Source of the DNA: Lumbricus rubellus
Taxonomy: Eukaryota; Annelida; Clitellata; Crassiclitellata; Lumbricidae
NCBI GenBank assembly: GCA_945859605.1
Contig: OX243819.1
Span: forward strand, 7,232,419 to 7,296,418
Direction of reading: 5' to 3'
DNA length: 64,000 nucleotides
Shown here piece by piece: positions 33,558 to 44,928 of this stretch. The notes under the pieces are model-generated. The model was not told the DNA's origin, made no database searches, and was given only the letters and a program-made list of their open reading frames with translations. A program made the translations under genes and the position numbers. The first letter of the stretch is position 1, and the number at the start of each line of letters is the position of its first letter.

Positions 33558-33938
33558 CTGCTGGTCAGGTTCGACAGAAACATTTCAAATGCTGCAATTA
33601 CCTAAGAATTATTGTCAAGTAATTGTCTGAATCATCTGACCTGATGATTCAGTCTGACTTCTAAAAGCAGCGAAAATTAATGTTGAAGAAAGGTGAACTA
33701 TTTGACCTTCAGCTAAGCATCGGCTCAGGTATTCGCTTGCCTGCAATCATTAGCCTCAATAATTAACAGTTCTGTAATTATTAGATCAAAACGAGTTGCC
33801 TATAGATGAGTCACAGACGGTTTTAATATGACACCCTCCACTTGTAATAGCCGATCACAGGTAATATAATGTCTATCATAATTATGGCATGAGCTGTTGG
33901 CCTACCTTTGATTATATACAATTACACCGTAATTGTAA
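33558..33938. other. Intron, nothing identified
   Basis: Short unique stretch, no features supported. Confidence 0.35.
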
Positions 33939-34002
33939 GAGAGGGGAGAGAGAGACAGAGACAGGGACAGGGACAGGGACAGAGACAGAGACAGAGACAC
34001 AC

Positions 34003-34039
<37 letters not shown>

Positions 34040-34046
34040 AGAGACA
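33939..34046. repeat. Purine-rich GAGA/CAGGGA tract
   Basis: GAGAGA, ACAGAGACAGGGA and related units over about 108 bp. ORFs through the complement are Ser/Leu artefacts. Confidence 0.9.
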
Positions 34047-34375
34047 TGACATCGGCTGACAGCGCATCTCACAAGTGACGAAGGCATGTATCATGATGTA
34101 TGTGAGAAACACGGATACTTTGAGGCTCATATTAATTCGTTGTCATTCGTTTTTGTCTGCAATTTTGTCACTTTCTTTGTCCATTCACTTAGATGACAGG
34201 TTATATTGTATTCTATTCTTTCGATAGCATAGGTCTATTCTTCCCATATGTTAGGCAGGGATTCTTATGATCTCATGCATGGTGGCTACACATTCGATCC
34301 TCTCTGTTCGGTGTCTTCACTGCCTCTGCCCTGCTTTCCTCATCTCTAAAACACAGTTCTGTCAGCACACAATCC

Positions 34376-34480
34376 TCGTCCTCCTTCTCCTCCTACCCCT
34401 TCTCCTCCTACCCCTTCTCCTCCTACCCCTTCTTATCCTCCTCCTCATCCTCCTCTTCATCCTTCTCCTCCTCCTCCTTC
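34376..34480. repeat. (CTC/CTT)n pyrimidine tract
   Basis: Repeats of CTCCTTCTCCTCCTACCC and simpler CTC units. The element at 34481 inserted at its right edge. Confidence 0.85.
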
Positions 34481-35371
34481 CATGGGCGCCCGCACACAAC
34501 GACAAAAGGGGCACTTGCACGCCCTTGGAAAATTGCCATCAATTTTTAAGCTGCCATTTTGTGTTTTAACAAATTTCTTCACGTTAGAGAATTAATTATT
34601 CTAATGATTGACAAAGTGAAGCTCAGAAGTAGGCCTACACGTTTAGAAACCACTAGGGACTTGGCCTATAAAACAAAAACGCTTTTAATTTTCTGCCTTG
34701 TATTTTTCAAGCTCTTCTAAAAACTATAATAGGCCTAACCATAACCATTAGGTTCCACCTAAAAGGCTAAAACTGACGTGTCGCTTGTTCAGAAGAATTC
34801 ATACCGCTTCTCGTCTGATTCTCGGATCTTCCACCTTCCATATTCCAATCCTAAATGCATGACACCCACCTTAACAGCTACGTACTTTGCCCTCCGCAAC
34901 CCCTGTGACAACCGAACTTGGACCTCCTTCTGACTACCATTTGAACAGCCCTTTGACTCGATGAATCAGCTGGTGACTTTCGAGTTGTGCTTTAGAAGTT
35001 TAAAAATCACGATTAAAATATAAAAGTAACTAGAGGGTGCATGATTGAATAGCTGAATGAAAAATGGGTGTGCGTTTCCCAGAAGGCAAGTTGACTTATT
35101 GCGGCCCTTGAGGAATAGGCTATACTTTTTAATTACTACTTTTAAAAAAATTCTTTTTGCAAATTTCTTTCGCTCTAAAAGAACTAATCATATAAAAAAA
35201 TTATAAAAACTTGAAACTGATAAATATACACTGAAAAGCTCTATGAAAACACCATGCATGTTTCCAATTTCCTGCCTTGTATTTTTCAACCTCTTGCTAC
35301 AAACTTTTGTAGCCGTGACCAATGACCATCATGTTTTGCCCCTCCTGGAAAAAATTTTGTGGGCGCCCATG
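34481..35371. mobile_element. hAT-like element with CATGGGCGCCC ends
   Basis: The ends are CATGGGCGCCCGCA and the complement of CATGGGCGCCCAC. The flanks CCTCCTTC (34473-34480) and CCTCCTTT (35372-35379) agree in 7 of 8 bases, but lie in low-complexity sequence. The termini resemble the MITE at 28657. It is 891 bp with no clear transposase. Confidence 0.65.
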
Positions 35372-35627
35372 CCTCCTTTTCCTCCTTCTTCTCCTCTTCC
35401 CCAGCTTATGCTGGTGCCGTGCTGCTTCACCAGAGGACAAGGAGAAGGAGAAGGAAGAGAAGGTAGAGGAGTGGATGAGGGAATAAGGAGGAGGAGCAGA
35501 AGCAGGCATCTACGTGAATCTCGGCAGAGTGGCAAATAAATTCTACTAATTAAGAAACGTTAAATTCTTATGATATCTTAAACTTATACATAAGATTGTG
35601 TGGGTTGATGTTGTGTGTGATTCGTAG

Positions 35628-35843
35628 GTCTACTGGGTTGGTCCGATCATTGGTGGCATCATCGGTGCTCTGCTTTACGAACTCGTTTTCTCTGCCTCGG
35701 CTTCTCTGAGGAACCTCAAGCATTTCTTCACTTCACCTGTCTACGGTCAGGATGAGGATGTCGACGAAATGTACGACGTCAACCCAGAACCAAAAGACAT
35801 GAAGCTCATCAAAGGCAAGCTGGATGGAGAGGCGACCGTCTAG
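35628..35843 (+). CDS. Aquaporin exon 4: helix 6 and cytosolic tail
   Basis: Residues 214-284 (71 codons) and TAG stop. Starts VYWVGPIIGGIIGALLYELV (helix 6), then a cytosolic tail with HFFTSPVYGQ and an acidic stretch (DEDVDEMYDV), ending GEATV. The acceptor is ATTCGTAG/GT, phase 0, in frame with exon 3. The tail is shorter than in vertebrate AQP4 and lacks the Ser at position -2 needed for a class I PDZ ligand. Confidence 0.88.
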   Translation, partial: VYWVGPIIGGIIGALLYELVFSASASLRNLKHFFTSPVYGQDEDVDEMYDVNPEPKDMKLIKGKLDGEATV

Positions 35844-36925
35844 CTAGGGTCGTGAACCCCCGCCACCCCACCCATCGATGATCCAACATCACCATGACGA
35901 CTACGAGGATGGCAGCACAGCAAGGCGCACGCGAATGACTCATTGACTCATAGACGATAAAACGATTGATTTACGCTTTTCATCATCCATAGCACATCTG
36001 ATCATCCTTGTCTAAAGAGGATTTGCTTTTGTCAAACGTTCTCGTCTCTACAATATATACATCCATTAATTGAATAATTATATTCCTTTGTCTCTCTCTG
36101 TCTCTGTCTGTTCGTTTGTCTGTCTGTCTGTATATATGCGTACATAAAAGGCCCATTGTGTGCTAACAGTGCTACTTTTGTCTTGGAGCGACGTGTATAC
36201 ATTGTACGTGTACTTTCTAGAGCAGCTGGTGATATATATTATAATCGTTGCATTATACGTATTCTGTTGCGATGACAAACTGTTTATCCTCCTCCTCTTC
36301 CTCGTCCTTCTTCTTTTCCACTTCCTCCTCTGTCTCACAAAAGATGATGACTTTTTTTAGCTAGGCCTATGCGAACATTTGCTTATTCCAGATATTAATG
36401 CATGATGAACCACTGCACGTGTTTGCCAGACTTCATGATATGGCGTTGACTTTCATTATGTGACAAAACAAAGGAGTTTCCTGCGGGTCTATTGCAATTA
36501 TTGTGATTAGTCTATAGGTCTTTTCGACGTCATTCAATGAAATGACGGACATGCACTGACGACTGAAAGTTAAACGTTGAAGTCTTGCATCCAATCGTTT
36601 TCACCGGTTGCGTTGTCCATATAGACCATATATATCTTATGCAAATGATTTATGTAATGAATTCCTTGTTTAGCTAAATGTATAAATAGACTGAAGTGTT
36701 AACCATAACTTGTGATGATGATGATGACGATGATAAATAGACCTATTCAGGAACGATTTAATAGGAACGATAAGTTATAATTGTGAAAAGTTAACCTCTA
36801 CTTCATTTTAGGTCTCGAATATCGGCAAATCGTCTAGACAAAGCAGCATGTGTAGATTTTCAGCTTATTTCAATTGTATTGTTGTTAAAGTTTTATTGCA
36901 TTTCTAACTCGAAAATAAAAGATAT
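35844..36925 (+). other. Probable aquaporin 3' UTR
   Basis: Non-coding sequence after the stop. AATAAA hexamers near 36915 and 36987 are candidate polyadenylation signals. The exact 3' end cannot be fixed without transcripts. Confidence 0.4.
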
Positions 36926-36929
36926 TCAT

Positions 36930-38661
36930 TAAAATTTGTCTGAAGTGTTAACCATAACTTGTGATGTTTGTTTATATTCACGTGAAAATAAATATAAAAA
37001 TGGAACAATTGTGGAAATTTATTGCAAGCTTGGACAGATATAGTATATCATTTTAGTTTCCCTGCAGAAGCACAGGAAAAGCTAATTTCCGAGTTCAATT
37101 GATGCGAAGTAGCCTAGTGGGTACCACCGTACCACCGTTTAGTTGGAATCGTTTCGAATAGGAAGCCAGAGGTGGAAAACGTATGTGGGGTTTGATGTAT
37201 TAATTTTGACTAAAATAGTCAATCCTATTTCCGATGATGCAGATTGCGAGAAACAGCTTCAAACGATGTCTGTGTTTGTGGGTCAATAATCATGGCATAA
37301 TATCAGAACAACGGATCGACGTTATTATAAATGTCCGATGTTCTGCAATCGGTATAGTCTCCAATTCCACGTTGACCTGTTACAGCACAGTAGCCTACAT
37401 TCACTACATTCACTACATTCACTACATTCACTGAAACCTCTAAAGTCGCTGGTTTTGCTAAAGTACGGAAAGCAAAACATACCCCCATGTAACTTTACGA
37501 TCATTTCTACTGAATAGTTTACTTTATGAGTAGACTAACCTCTCCAGGGATTAGCTCTACTTCGTCTATAGAGTCTAGACAGACCAATCGCTACCCTTTC
37601 CCCACTCCCTCCCTTCCTCCCTCCAACACCCATCCCGGCCCGGCCATGATCCGCGCTCTGCTCATCCCTCAGAGGTCTCCGGCGTTTCCCGGGAAATTAC
37701 TGTTTTTCGGCCCCCGCACCGCTACGCCCTCCCGTACCCAGACCCGACCCCCACTCAGACCCTGCCCCTCTGCGGTGACAGGCGTTTCCCAGATTTTTTC
37801 TGACCCTTGCGAATTTTGGTTAACCCCTTCTACCTAGACCAAATTCATAACTGAATTCATAACTAAATAATTTAGCTATGAATTATTCATAACTAAATTC
37901 GTAACTGAATTGATAACTTGTCGAGTGCTGAACCACATCTGCAGCTGGCGATTTGTGAACAAAGTTAGTTAGTCACCATCTGCACAGGACTATACTCCAT
38001 GACCCAATGACGTAGGCTTAGTGATTAGATAGCAAACATAGTTGACTAGTTGAGATAGGCTAACCTAAAAAAACAATTCCCATTCGATGTCCTCACGCTT
38101 CCGCTCCTAATTATGAATGAATGTTAAAGAAGGCAAATATGTGTATCTTCATATTGCGCCTTTGTTTCTCGTCCCGGGCCGTTACTTTAATCTGACCTCG
38201 CCGAAGATGTGGAAGATAATAAGGTAGTTGATGATAATAATATAGCTGAGTGATGAATCACACCAGGATAGCTGCGAACAATGGTGACAAAGTTAGTCAC
38301 CAAAGGAAGACCACTCCCTTTCCAGTGAGATGTATTTCCTGATTCGGTTTAGTCAGCATAGTTCACTAATAGAGGCAGAGGCTCATTACAGAGACCGCCC
38401 ATCACCAAGTCCTCACTTCGCCGCTCATAATTTGGACTCAATGTCAAAGTAAGCAAATTTATCAACCGGTTGGAATCCAGCGTGTACCAATGTGACCATA
38501 GTAACAATAATTAGCTTAAAATAGGTTCCTTAGTCACAGTTAGAGTAACCTCCCTGTAGTGGTTGCTCATTAGCAACAGGTCCATGAGTTTATGCAAAGT
38601 TTGGCCATGACTCCTGAGTATACCCATGCAGGTTATCTCGTAATTTTGTCTCTATTAGGCG
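36930..38661. other. Intergenic, no gene identified
   Basis: Contains a short CACTACATT tandem (37400-37431), a C-rich patch (37590-37800) and a palindrome-like ATTCATAACTAAAT cluster (37845-37915). None of the small ORFs has a motif. Confidence 0.4.
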
Positions 38662-38663
38662 TA

Positions 38664-41242
38664 GGGGGTAAGTGGTGCAAAAGTGGCAGGGTAGGGTAAG
38701 AGTGGCATCCCCACTTTCGAAGTAAGTACTTATTTTCTGAAACCTTTACCTAGTGCGAACATAGACTATCATTAAGTGTTATGTTTTCATAAGACAAAAG
38801 TTTCCAAAAGTTGAATGGTAAAAATTTTATATCATTTTTTCGATTTTTCGCGTTATTTGCAACTCTCACGAGAATCACAAATATGTTGCTCACTTTCAGT
38901 ATTCGGATCGCACTTGTTAAAGTTTTATTTTGTACGGTGCAAAAATGTGTGCTCTTTTCAATGCTATAAGTTTTAAGAAATTAGGCAACGCAATAATGCT
39001 GATAGATCCTCGCAATTATGAGCACCCAACTCGGGGCAAAAGTAGCACTGTATGCCTCTCTTGCCCCCGTTTTACGTGCCACTATTGCCCCATTACTGAC
39101 ACTTTTGCCCCAGCAGTATGCCAGTTCTGCCCCAGCGGTATGCCAGTTCTGCCCCAGCGGTATGCCATGCAGTTTTTCCCACAGGTAGCCTACTGGTATA
39201 TTCTATTAATTGGCGTTGTGCATAATGTACTAAGTGGTTATTTAAAAGCGTTAAACTCGGCGAAAACTCACACTGACGAAGTATTGTGCCATGCCATGAA
39301 AATGGTGGCTAGTGGAGATTTTTCGAAATTCCAGGCAATGATAAAGCATGGAATTTCAAGCTATTGACCTACGCCATTAGCATCCTGGCTTTGTGCATGC
39401 CTATAGGCCTATTGGCGTTTCAATAAAGCGTCGGGACATTGTGCGTGACTTGGAGATCTGCTAGACCAGTGCTGCAGGATGAAGTGAGGAAGGTAGCCAG
39501 CGTTAGGTAGGAATCGGTCAATGACACAGAACAATCAGACAAACAAGAAGTTAAGAAACTTCAACAAGATATTCATTCATTAAATGCATTTGTATAATAC
39601 CTCTTCAAGGAGACTACTCAGAGGCGCTCCATTCTTTCGTTACCACCAGACTTGACTACTGCTGCTCTGTCTATGCTTGCCCGAGGCTAAAAAGCACGGA
39701 GGATTGCCTGCATGAGTTGCCTTGATCGCGTCCTGTAATCTGCAGCCCGCCATATTGGCCGCATTCACAAAATCCATCGTCCAGAGCAAGTCACGGACTT
39801 TGGTTGAGAAGACAACATGAGGAAAGGCAGCACCAATAGCCCATATACAGTAGCAACTTTAAACAGGACACGGAGGTGAAAAGGTTGTAAAGGCCTATGA
39901 TGAAAAGAAAACTTGGAACATCACCAGAATTCAGAGAATCAACTCAAAGCTCAATTCGACCAGGAAAACCAAAGCTTCGTGCTCAACCACTGTGCTGTCT
40001 TGATGAACCAGCGAGCACTAACAACTGAAAAGTCAAAACACAAGATAGTGCAATGAATATTAAGGTAGCACCTGCCTTTGCAAAAATAATATAATAGCAT
40101 CAACTGCACATATTTTTCTGTGACGAAATTGAGATAAGTGACCAGAGAGAAAGAGAGAAACTGTTCCTTTCTGGTCCTTCCAAGAAAAGTAAACATGATA
40201 GGATACCAATGGGTCTTAGCCCATCTTCCCCTATGAGGACATTCAGAACAGTGATGTCACTGACTCTCAGCCTATCATGCCTATGTGCTCAATGATTGTT
40301 CATCTGCGAAGAAATTCACAAAGTGATGACACACTCAGCTTATCATCACCTGTGAAGAAATTCAGGAGAGTAGAGCAGTGTTTAGCAATAAAGTTGCTTC
40401 ATGTAGCCTAAAGGCTTGACGTCTAGTTCTCTTCTTCAGAAAAACCATCACCGGGTTCTTCTGCCTACTGCTGCTGGCAAGTGTAAAAGAAAGAGCGAAT
40501 ATTTAACAATGCTTCATGAAGGCAAGTGCGTGCAAAGCAAGTCTATAGAGGAAACATGCATAAGATGGAGCAAAGAGGGGGCTACCTTCTGCGATGGCAG
40601 GTACCGAAAACGGAATGACAATGGAAGCCGAGAAATACAAAAATGCATTTAAAATTTTATCAAATTATAAATCACAATACACTTATTTCTTGTGTGCTTT
40701 TGTCTTTGTTGTTTACTGACTAAGACTTTTGTTTAGATATCAGAAAATATTTAGCATTGTTGTAATTTTGGTGACTCAAGCTTATACAGAGTGTCAGTTC
40801 TTTAGATTGCTTAGCAAAACCGATACTTGAGAGATTTCATGGAAGGCATCTTCTCATCACATTACACATTGCTGTGTGCAATTGTTTTATTTAATATGCA
40901 AGACATAAATTCCTGCTTATTGTTGTACAGCAAAATTGTTGAATACGTAGCCTATGTTACTGTCTCTGGGGGTACGAAGGGCATGCCAGTCTTGCCCCCA
41001 ACTAGGGGTAAAAGTGGCATGATATTCATGCCCCACATGGTGGGGCAAGAGTGACCTTTTGGGTGCCTCCGCCCCAAGCTAGATTGCGATTAAGAAATCG
41101 TATCTAGTTGCAATTTAAGTAAATTTATGGATGCACCGATGATCTACCTACACTACAAAACAAATTTTATCTAGATAAGTTGAAAATTACATATTTTATT
41201 CAACTTTTTATCACTTTATGCCACACTTGCCCCCACCTCCCC
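38664..41242. mobile_element. Second pogo-like element with subterminal GTGGCA/TGCCAC repeats
   Basis: The left end is GGGGGTAAGTGGTGCAAAAG and the right end read inwards is GGGGAGGTGGGGGCAAGTG, with TA on both sides (38662-38663, 41243-41244). Many copies of GGTAAAAGTGGCA and TGCCAGTTCTGCCCC-type motifs occur in the outer 500 bp of both ends. Coding traces are weak: KCKRKSEYLTMLHEGK near 40480 resembles the basic tail of pogo-type transposases. A LINE fragment is inserted near 39595-39800. Heavily decayed. Confidence 0.55.
39595..39800. mobile_element. L2-like LINE remnants in opposite orientations
   Basis: 39600-39637 is a minus-strand 3' end (AGAGGCGCTCC with a CCTCTTC partner). Next to it the + strand reads TTRLDYCCSVYACPRLKS, a LINE C-terminal block. 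The opposite orientations imply a rearranged insertion. Confidence 0.45.
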
Positions 41243-41295
41243 TAATTCCTTGCAATTAGCCTATGGGTTACCTGAATAAATAGAATTCAAACACA

Positions 41296-41300
41296 CGCGC

Positions 41301-41340
<40 letters not shown>
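41296..41340. repeat. (CA)n microsatellite
   Basis: About 40 bp of CA repeats. The flanking 41245-41595 sequence shows nothing else. Confidence 0.9.
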
Positions 41341-41341
<1 letters not shown>

Positions 41342-41596
41342 ATTATAGACCATAGAGTGCCATTAGGATAATGAGCTTTGTCTGTGAACCTTCATTGTGA
41401 CGACATCATTCTCTTTGTTCTACAATTATTACGTCACTATCATGAGCAAAGTTGGACACGATGACCCCAGGTTATTAATTTGTTATATGGACTTCGTATT
41501 GTGACGACTTCTCTTTGTTATGCAATTTTGGTCCGTTGCTAACTTTGCTTTTGAGCAAATTGCTGCTACGAATTAATATTGCTCTTACACCATTGT

Positions 41597-42075
41597 GAAG
41601 CGCAGTGGTTTATAGGTAGCAAGGGCGGATCCAGGGGGGCCAATCCGGCCATGGCCCCCATTTATAAATGCCCATGTATCGTGCCCCCCCCCCCCCCATT
41701 TGGTTTCAGTGGCTGCTGAAATGGTATGATTTTCCCCAAAAATTGTCCGGATGACTAAAAAAAAAGGTCATCTACTTTTTTGGCGGATGCGATTTTTCCC
41801 CCCAGAACCAAGGTCTCAAGAAATTTTTGGCCCCCCCCCCGTCCAAAGTTTCTGTATCCGCCCTTGATAGGTAGGCCTAGGTAGCGAGTTCGAATCCACC
41901 GCAACTTCTCAAGCCGTCGAGTAGGGATCTTGAGCAAGTCTTCACTCACAATATTATTTCCCATGCGCTTCCGCATAAATCTCCGATTCAGTGTCCCAGA
42001 TTATGTCCGCGCTGTTGTCGGGAGAGTCTCTGGGCTGTATTCTTGAAGGGTCGCTATAACAAAATGCTCACACAT
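41597..42075 (+). mobile_element. tRNA-derived SINE, split by a MITE
   Basis: Plus-strand copy of the family at 25971. The diverged head AGCGCAGTGGTTTATAGG lies at 41599, box B-like GAGTTCGAATCC at 41887, body TCTCCGATTCAGTGTCC, then the LINE-like tail with TTGAAGGGTCGCTATAAC. The head is interrupted by the MITE at 41620-41866. It is older than the minus-strand copies judging by substitutions. Confidence 0.75.
41620..41866. mobile_element. hAT-like MITE inserted in a SINE, 8-bp duplication ATAGGTAG
   Basis: The flanks 41612-41619 and 41867-41874 are both ATAGGTAG. The ends are CAAGGGCGGATCCAG and the complement of CAAGGGCGGATACAG. It is 247 bp, contains poly-C/poly-G runs and the GGTCATC...TTTTTTGGCGG core, and has no coding capacity. 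Confidence 0.92.
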
Positions 42076-42371
42076 ACATTTACTTCGTCTGCAATTGCCA
42101 CACCATTTCAACCGAGTCAAGTAATAATTTCTTTATTGTAATCAATTTACACCCATCGTGACGTAATTTTAATGTTTGGTGACGTTTTGCTACGATAATG
42201 GTTATTCCATATCGCGAGTCTTCGCGACGTCATCATTTCGTTGTTCTAAAAATTAGCCAACTATAGGCCTATTGTTATGCGTCATTAGCTTTCTTCATAA
42301 TACATTATGTTGCTGTTAGGATGCTACCGTTGTTATAATTATGGACTCTTATTATTATACCTATGAAGACG

Positions 42372-42410
<39 letters not shown>

Positions 42411-42469
42411 GTATTGTATGAAAATATATAAAGCTGATAAAAGGTTCTTCTTCTGATTCTTCTTATTAT

Positions 42470-42735
42470 TTTCCTCCTCCTCTTCCTCCTACTTCTACTC
42501 CTCCTCGTCCTTTTCCTCCTCCTCCTCGCCATCTTCTTTTTCTTCTTCTTCCTTTTGGTATAGTGATACAAGCTCATCGTCGTCGTCGTCGTCATCACCA
42601 CCACCACCACCACCACCACCACCACCACCACCACCACCACCACCACCACCACCACCACCACCACCACCACCACCACCACCACCACCACCACCACCACCAC
42701 CACCACCACCACCACCACCACCACCACCACCACCA
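42470..42735. repeat. Pyrimidine tract and long (ACC)n
   Basis: TCC/TTC units at 42470-42555 are followed by about 46 perfect ACC units at 42597-42735. The frames give poly-His, poly-Gly or poly-Val and are not genes. Confidence 0.95.
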
Positions 42736-42869
42736 TGCACCACCATCATCATCATCATCATCATCAGTTCTTGACGCACGCCATTTGGTGGCGATGTGGG
42801 CGAATAAATAATTAAATATTCCCCTCTTTCACTGTCCTCTCACTGCTGCTGCTGCTGCATCCGCAGCAT

Positions 42870-43516
42870 GTTAATCTTGTCGCTCGAAGCTGTTATTATC
42901 AGCTTCGTCAACTTCGAGTGATTGCTCGCTCTCTCTCCCATGATGCGCTAGTTGTGCTTGTTCACGCTTTTGTAACTAGTCGTATTGACCATTGCTGCTC
43001 AATCCTTGTTGGCCTTCCCCTTGGGGTTCTGGGACGGTTAGACCGGGTTCTACGCTCTGCTGCCCGACTCATCGGGCGAATTCCTAAATTTTCGCCTGTC
43101 TCTGCTTACATGCGTGATGTGCTGCATTGGCTGCCAATAGCCCAACGCATCAATTACCGCATTGCTGCCCTTGTTTCTCGCTGTATTATTGGTTGTGCTC
43201 CATCTTATCTGCGCGTCCTCTGTCGTCCTGTCTCTGACATTGAAGCGCGTCGGGCCCTTCGCTCCGCTGCGAAGGGACAACTGCTTGTTCCACGGGCTCG
43301 CTTAGCTACCAGACAGCGCCGAGCCTTCTCGGTTGTGGGACCGTCAATCTGGAATGACCTCCCCTCAAACCTCCATCTCCTCCATCTGACCAGTCAATCT
43401 CTATTTCTCAAGTCTCTTAAATCTTTTTCCTTTGGTCGTGGCTGGGCTGGGAGCGCCTCTGAGTAGTTTCTTGAAGAGGCGCTATATAAATTCTAATAAT
43501 GAATGAATGAATGAAT
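42870..43516 (+). mobile_element. L2/CR1-like LINE, C-terminal part with intact 3' end
   Basis: The 182-codon frame 42918-43466 has LVHAFVTSRIDHCCSILVGL, RSAARLIGRIPKFSPVSAYM, LHWLPIAQRINYRIAALVSR and the terminal GRGWAGSASE block that follows the RT domain in this LINE group. The frame is open and starts upstream near 42880. The stop is followed by a perfect hairpin (AGCGCCTCT 43452-43460 with AGAGGCGCT 43475-43483) and a (GAAT)n tail. 5' truncated, as is usual for LINEs. Confidence 0.82.
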
Positions 43517-43996
43517 GGTCTCCATCCTCTCTTCTCTGTCGGAGGCTGCTGCTGCTGCTGCTGTATGGGTTAGAGGTCCGGACATCACGTGGTCTCCATC
43601 TCGGATAATGAGGTCGATGGATGGATTGAGAGATGATCGAGATACACCGGTGAATTATTTATCCCACGTAGAACTATAGTCCTACATTATTATACCGACG
43701 TGAAGAAAAATCCCTCCCAGTGCTCCCACTTATCTTTATAGGCCTATCTATTATCCACGCCTAACTGAATGACCGTTACTAATGATGTCATTTTCGATGC
43801 TTTTTTCTATTTCTCTTTATCTACCCATGTGCGGTGTGTCGCATGGTTTTGTCATTAAACGAAAATAATAATAGTCTTATATTATAGATATATTTTGTAC
43901 GTTAATTGTTGCAGAGCAAGCTATTTTAGGACTAGCTTTATGAGGTTTCATTGCGAGAGTCGAAGCGTAAGTCATTTTCCTTTGTCTCCCTTTCAG
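43517..43996. other. Nothing identified
   Basis: A (TGC)n run near 43547-43563, otherwise unique-looking sequence. Confidence 0.35.
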
Positions 43997-44179
43997 AAGT
44001 TGACGAGCGATTTGTGTTCCGATTCAGAAACTAAGTTTAAACTAAGAGCAATGCGAATGGCACAATTTATTCTGCGAGATATCACAATAGGTTTTAAATA
44101 TATCTTTGAAGGAAGGACAGTAACTGCAGCTCTTACGACACCTGAATCAGTCGTGTTGAGACCAGTACAGAACTTATAA
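43997..44179 (+). CDS. Possible orphan 3' coding exon (weak)
   Basis: A polypyrimidine tract and CAG acceptor (TTTGTCTCCCTTTCAG) precede an open frame of 60 codons starting KLTSDLCSDSETKFKLRA and ending in TAA at 44177-44179. I do not recognise the peptide and see no partner exon nearby. It may be chance or part of an unseen gene. Confidence 0.2.
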   Translation, partial: KLTSDLCSDSETKFKLRAMRMAQFILRDITIGFKYIFEGRTVTAALTTPESVVLRPVQNL

Positions 44180-44572
44180 TTAATTTTAGCCTACAAGGCC
44201 TAGGTTATAGTAAAGTTGTGATAGGCCTATTTGCCGACAAAGATAAAATTGCATAAACAAGGTTTTTAAGTTTAAGATCAATTTAAGATGTAACAAAGTC
44301 AAATTATTTTCCGTTTAGAATTTTTTTTTCTTTTTTCGGAATAAAACGACTTTTCCCGTTTTTAAAAATTTCGTTTCAATCGTTTTTTTTAAAATCTACG
44401 ATATTTTATAATATAGGCCTAATGGCCTATCTGCATATTAGGATGACATTGTATTATGTAGGCTATAAATAAAAATAGTCGCATGTCCATATGTATAATT
44501 ATATATGTATAATTATATATGTATAATTATGTCTGTTTAATTATATATGTATAATTATGTCTGTAGATAGAT
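44180..44572. other. A/T-rich stretch with TATAATTATGTCTG repeats
   Basis: No coding signal. Near 44490-44565 short units of ATATATGTATAATTATGTCT repeat irregularly just before the LINE at 44573. Confidence 0.4.
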
Positions 44573-44928
44573 GAAATGTATGAAGTTATTGAAGAAAAAC
44601 TGTGCAGCATCAAGGGAAGGGACTATACAATAATCATGGGAGATTGGAATGCATCGGTCGGAGAAGGTCGAGAAGGAAATTATATTGGAGAGTATGGTCT
44701 GGGAAGAAGAAATGAAAGAGGTCAAAAACTGGTAGACTTTTGTAGGAGACAAAAACTAGTTGCAACAAACACTTGGTTCCAACAGGAAAAACGAAGAAGA
44801 TATACATGGAAGGCACCGGGGGATGTAGCTCGCTACCAACAGACTGGACTACATCATGGTAAAGGAAAGATTCAGGAATAGCGTCAAGAAATCTAGGGCA
44901 ATGCCAGGAGCAGATGCTGATACAGATC
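44573..44928 (+). pseudogene. RTE-like LINE, endonuclease part (left half of interrupted copy)
   Basis: APE-type endonuclease pieces: IIMGDWNASVG, GLGRRNERGQKLVDF, NTWFQQEKRRRYTWKAPGD, and after a 1-base frameshift near 44840, RLDYIMVK and SRAMPGADADTD. The enzyme would nick target DNA for retrotransposition. The 5' part is missing. The frame runs directly into LTR retrotransposon 2 and resumes at 52378. Older than the LTR element. Confidence 0.8.

Noticed and set aside
35243..35539. 98-codon ORF crossing 35371
   Set aside because: Spans the end of a transposon and a purine-rich tract, and is not linked to the aquaporin exons.
35829..35840. C-terminal PDZ ligand on the aquaporin
   Set aside because: The end GEATV has Ala at position -2, so it does not fit a class I PDZ motif.
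38930..39367. 145-codon ORF
   Set aside because: Runs through the subterminal TGCCCC repeats of a transposon. The Cys/Pro content comes from the repeat and no domain is recognisable.
42305..42811. Poly-Val, poly-Gly and poly-His reading frames
   Set aside because: Translations of (ACC)n, with no start context or domain.
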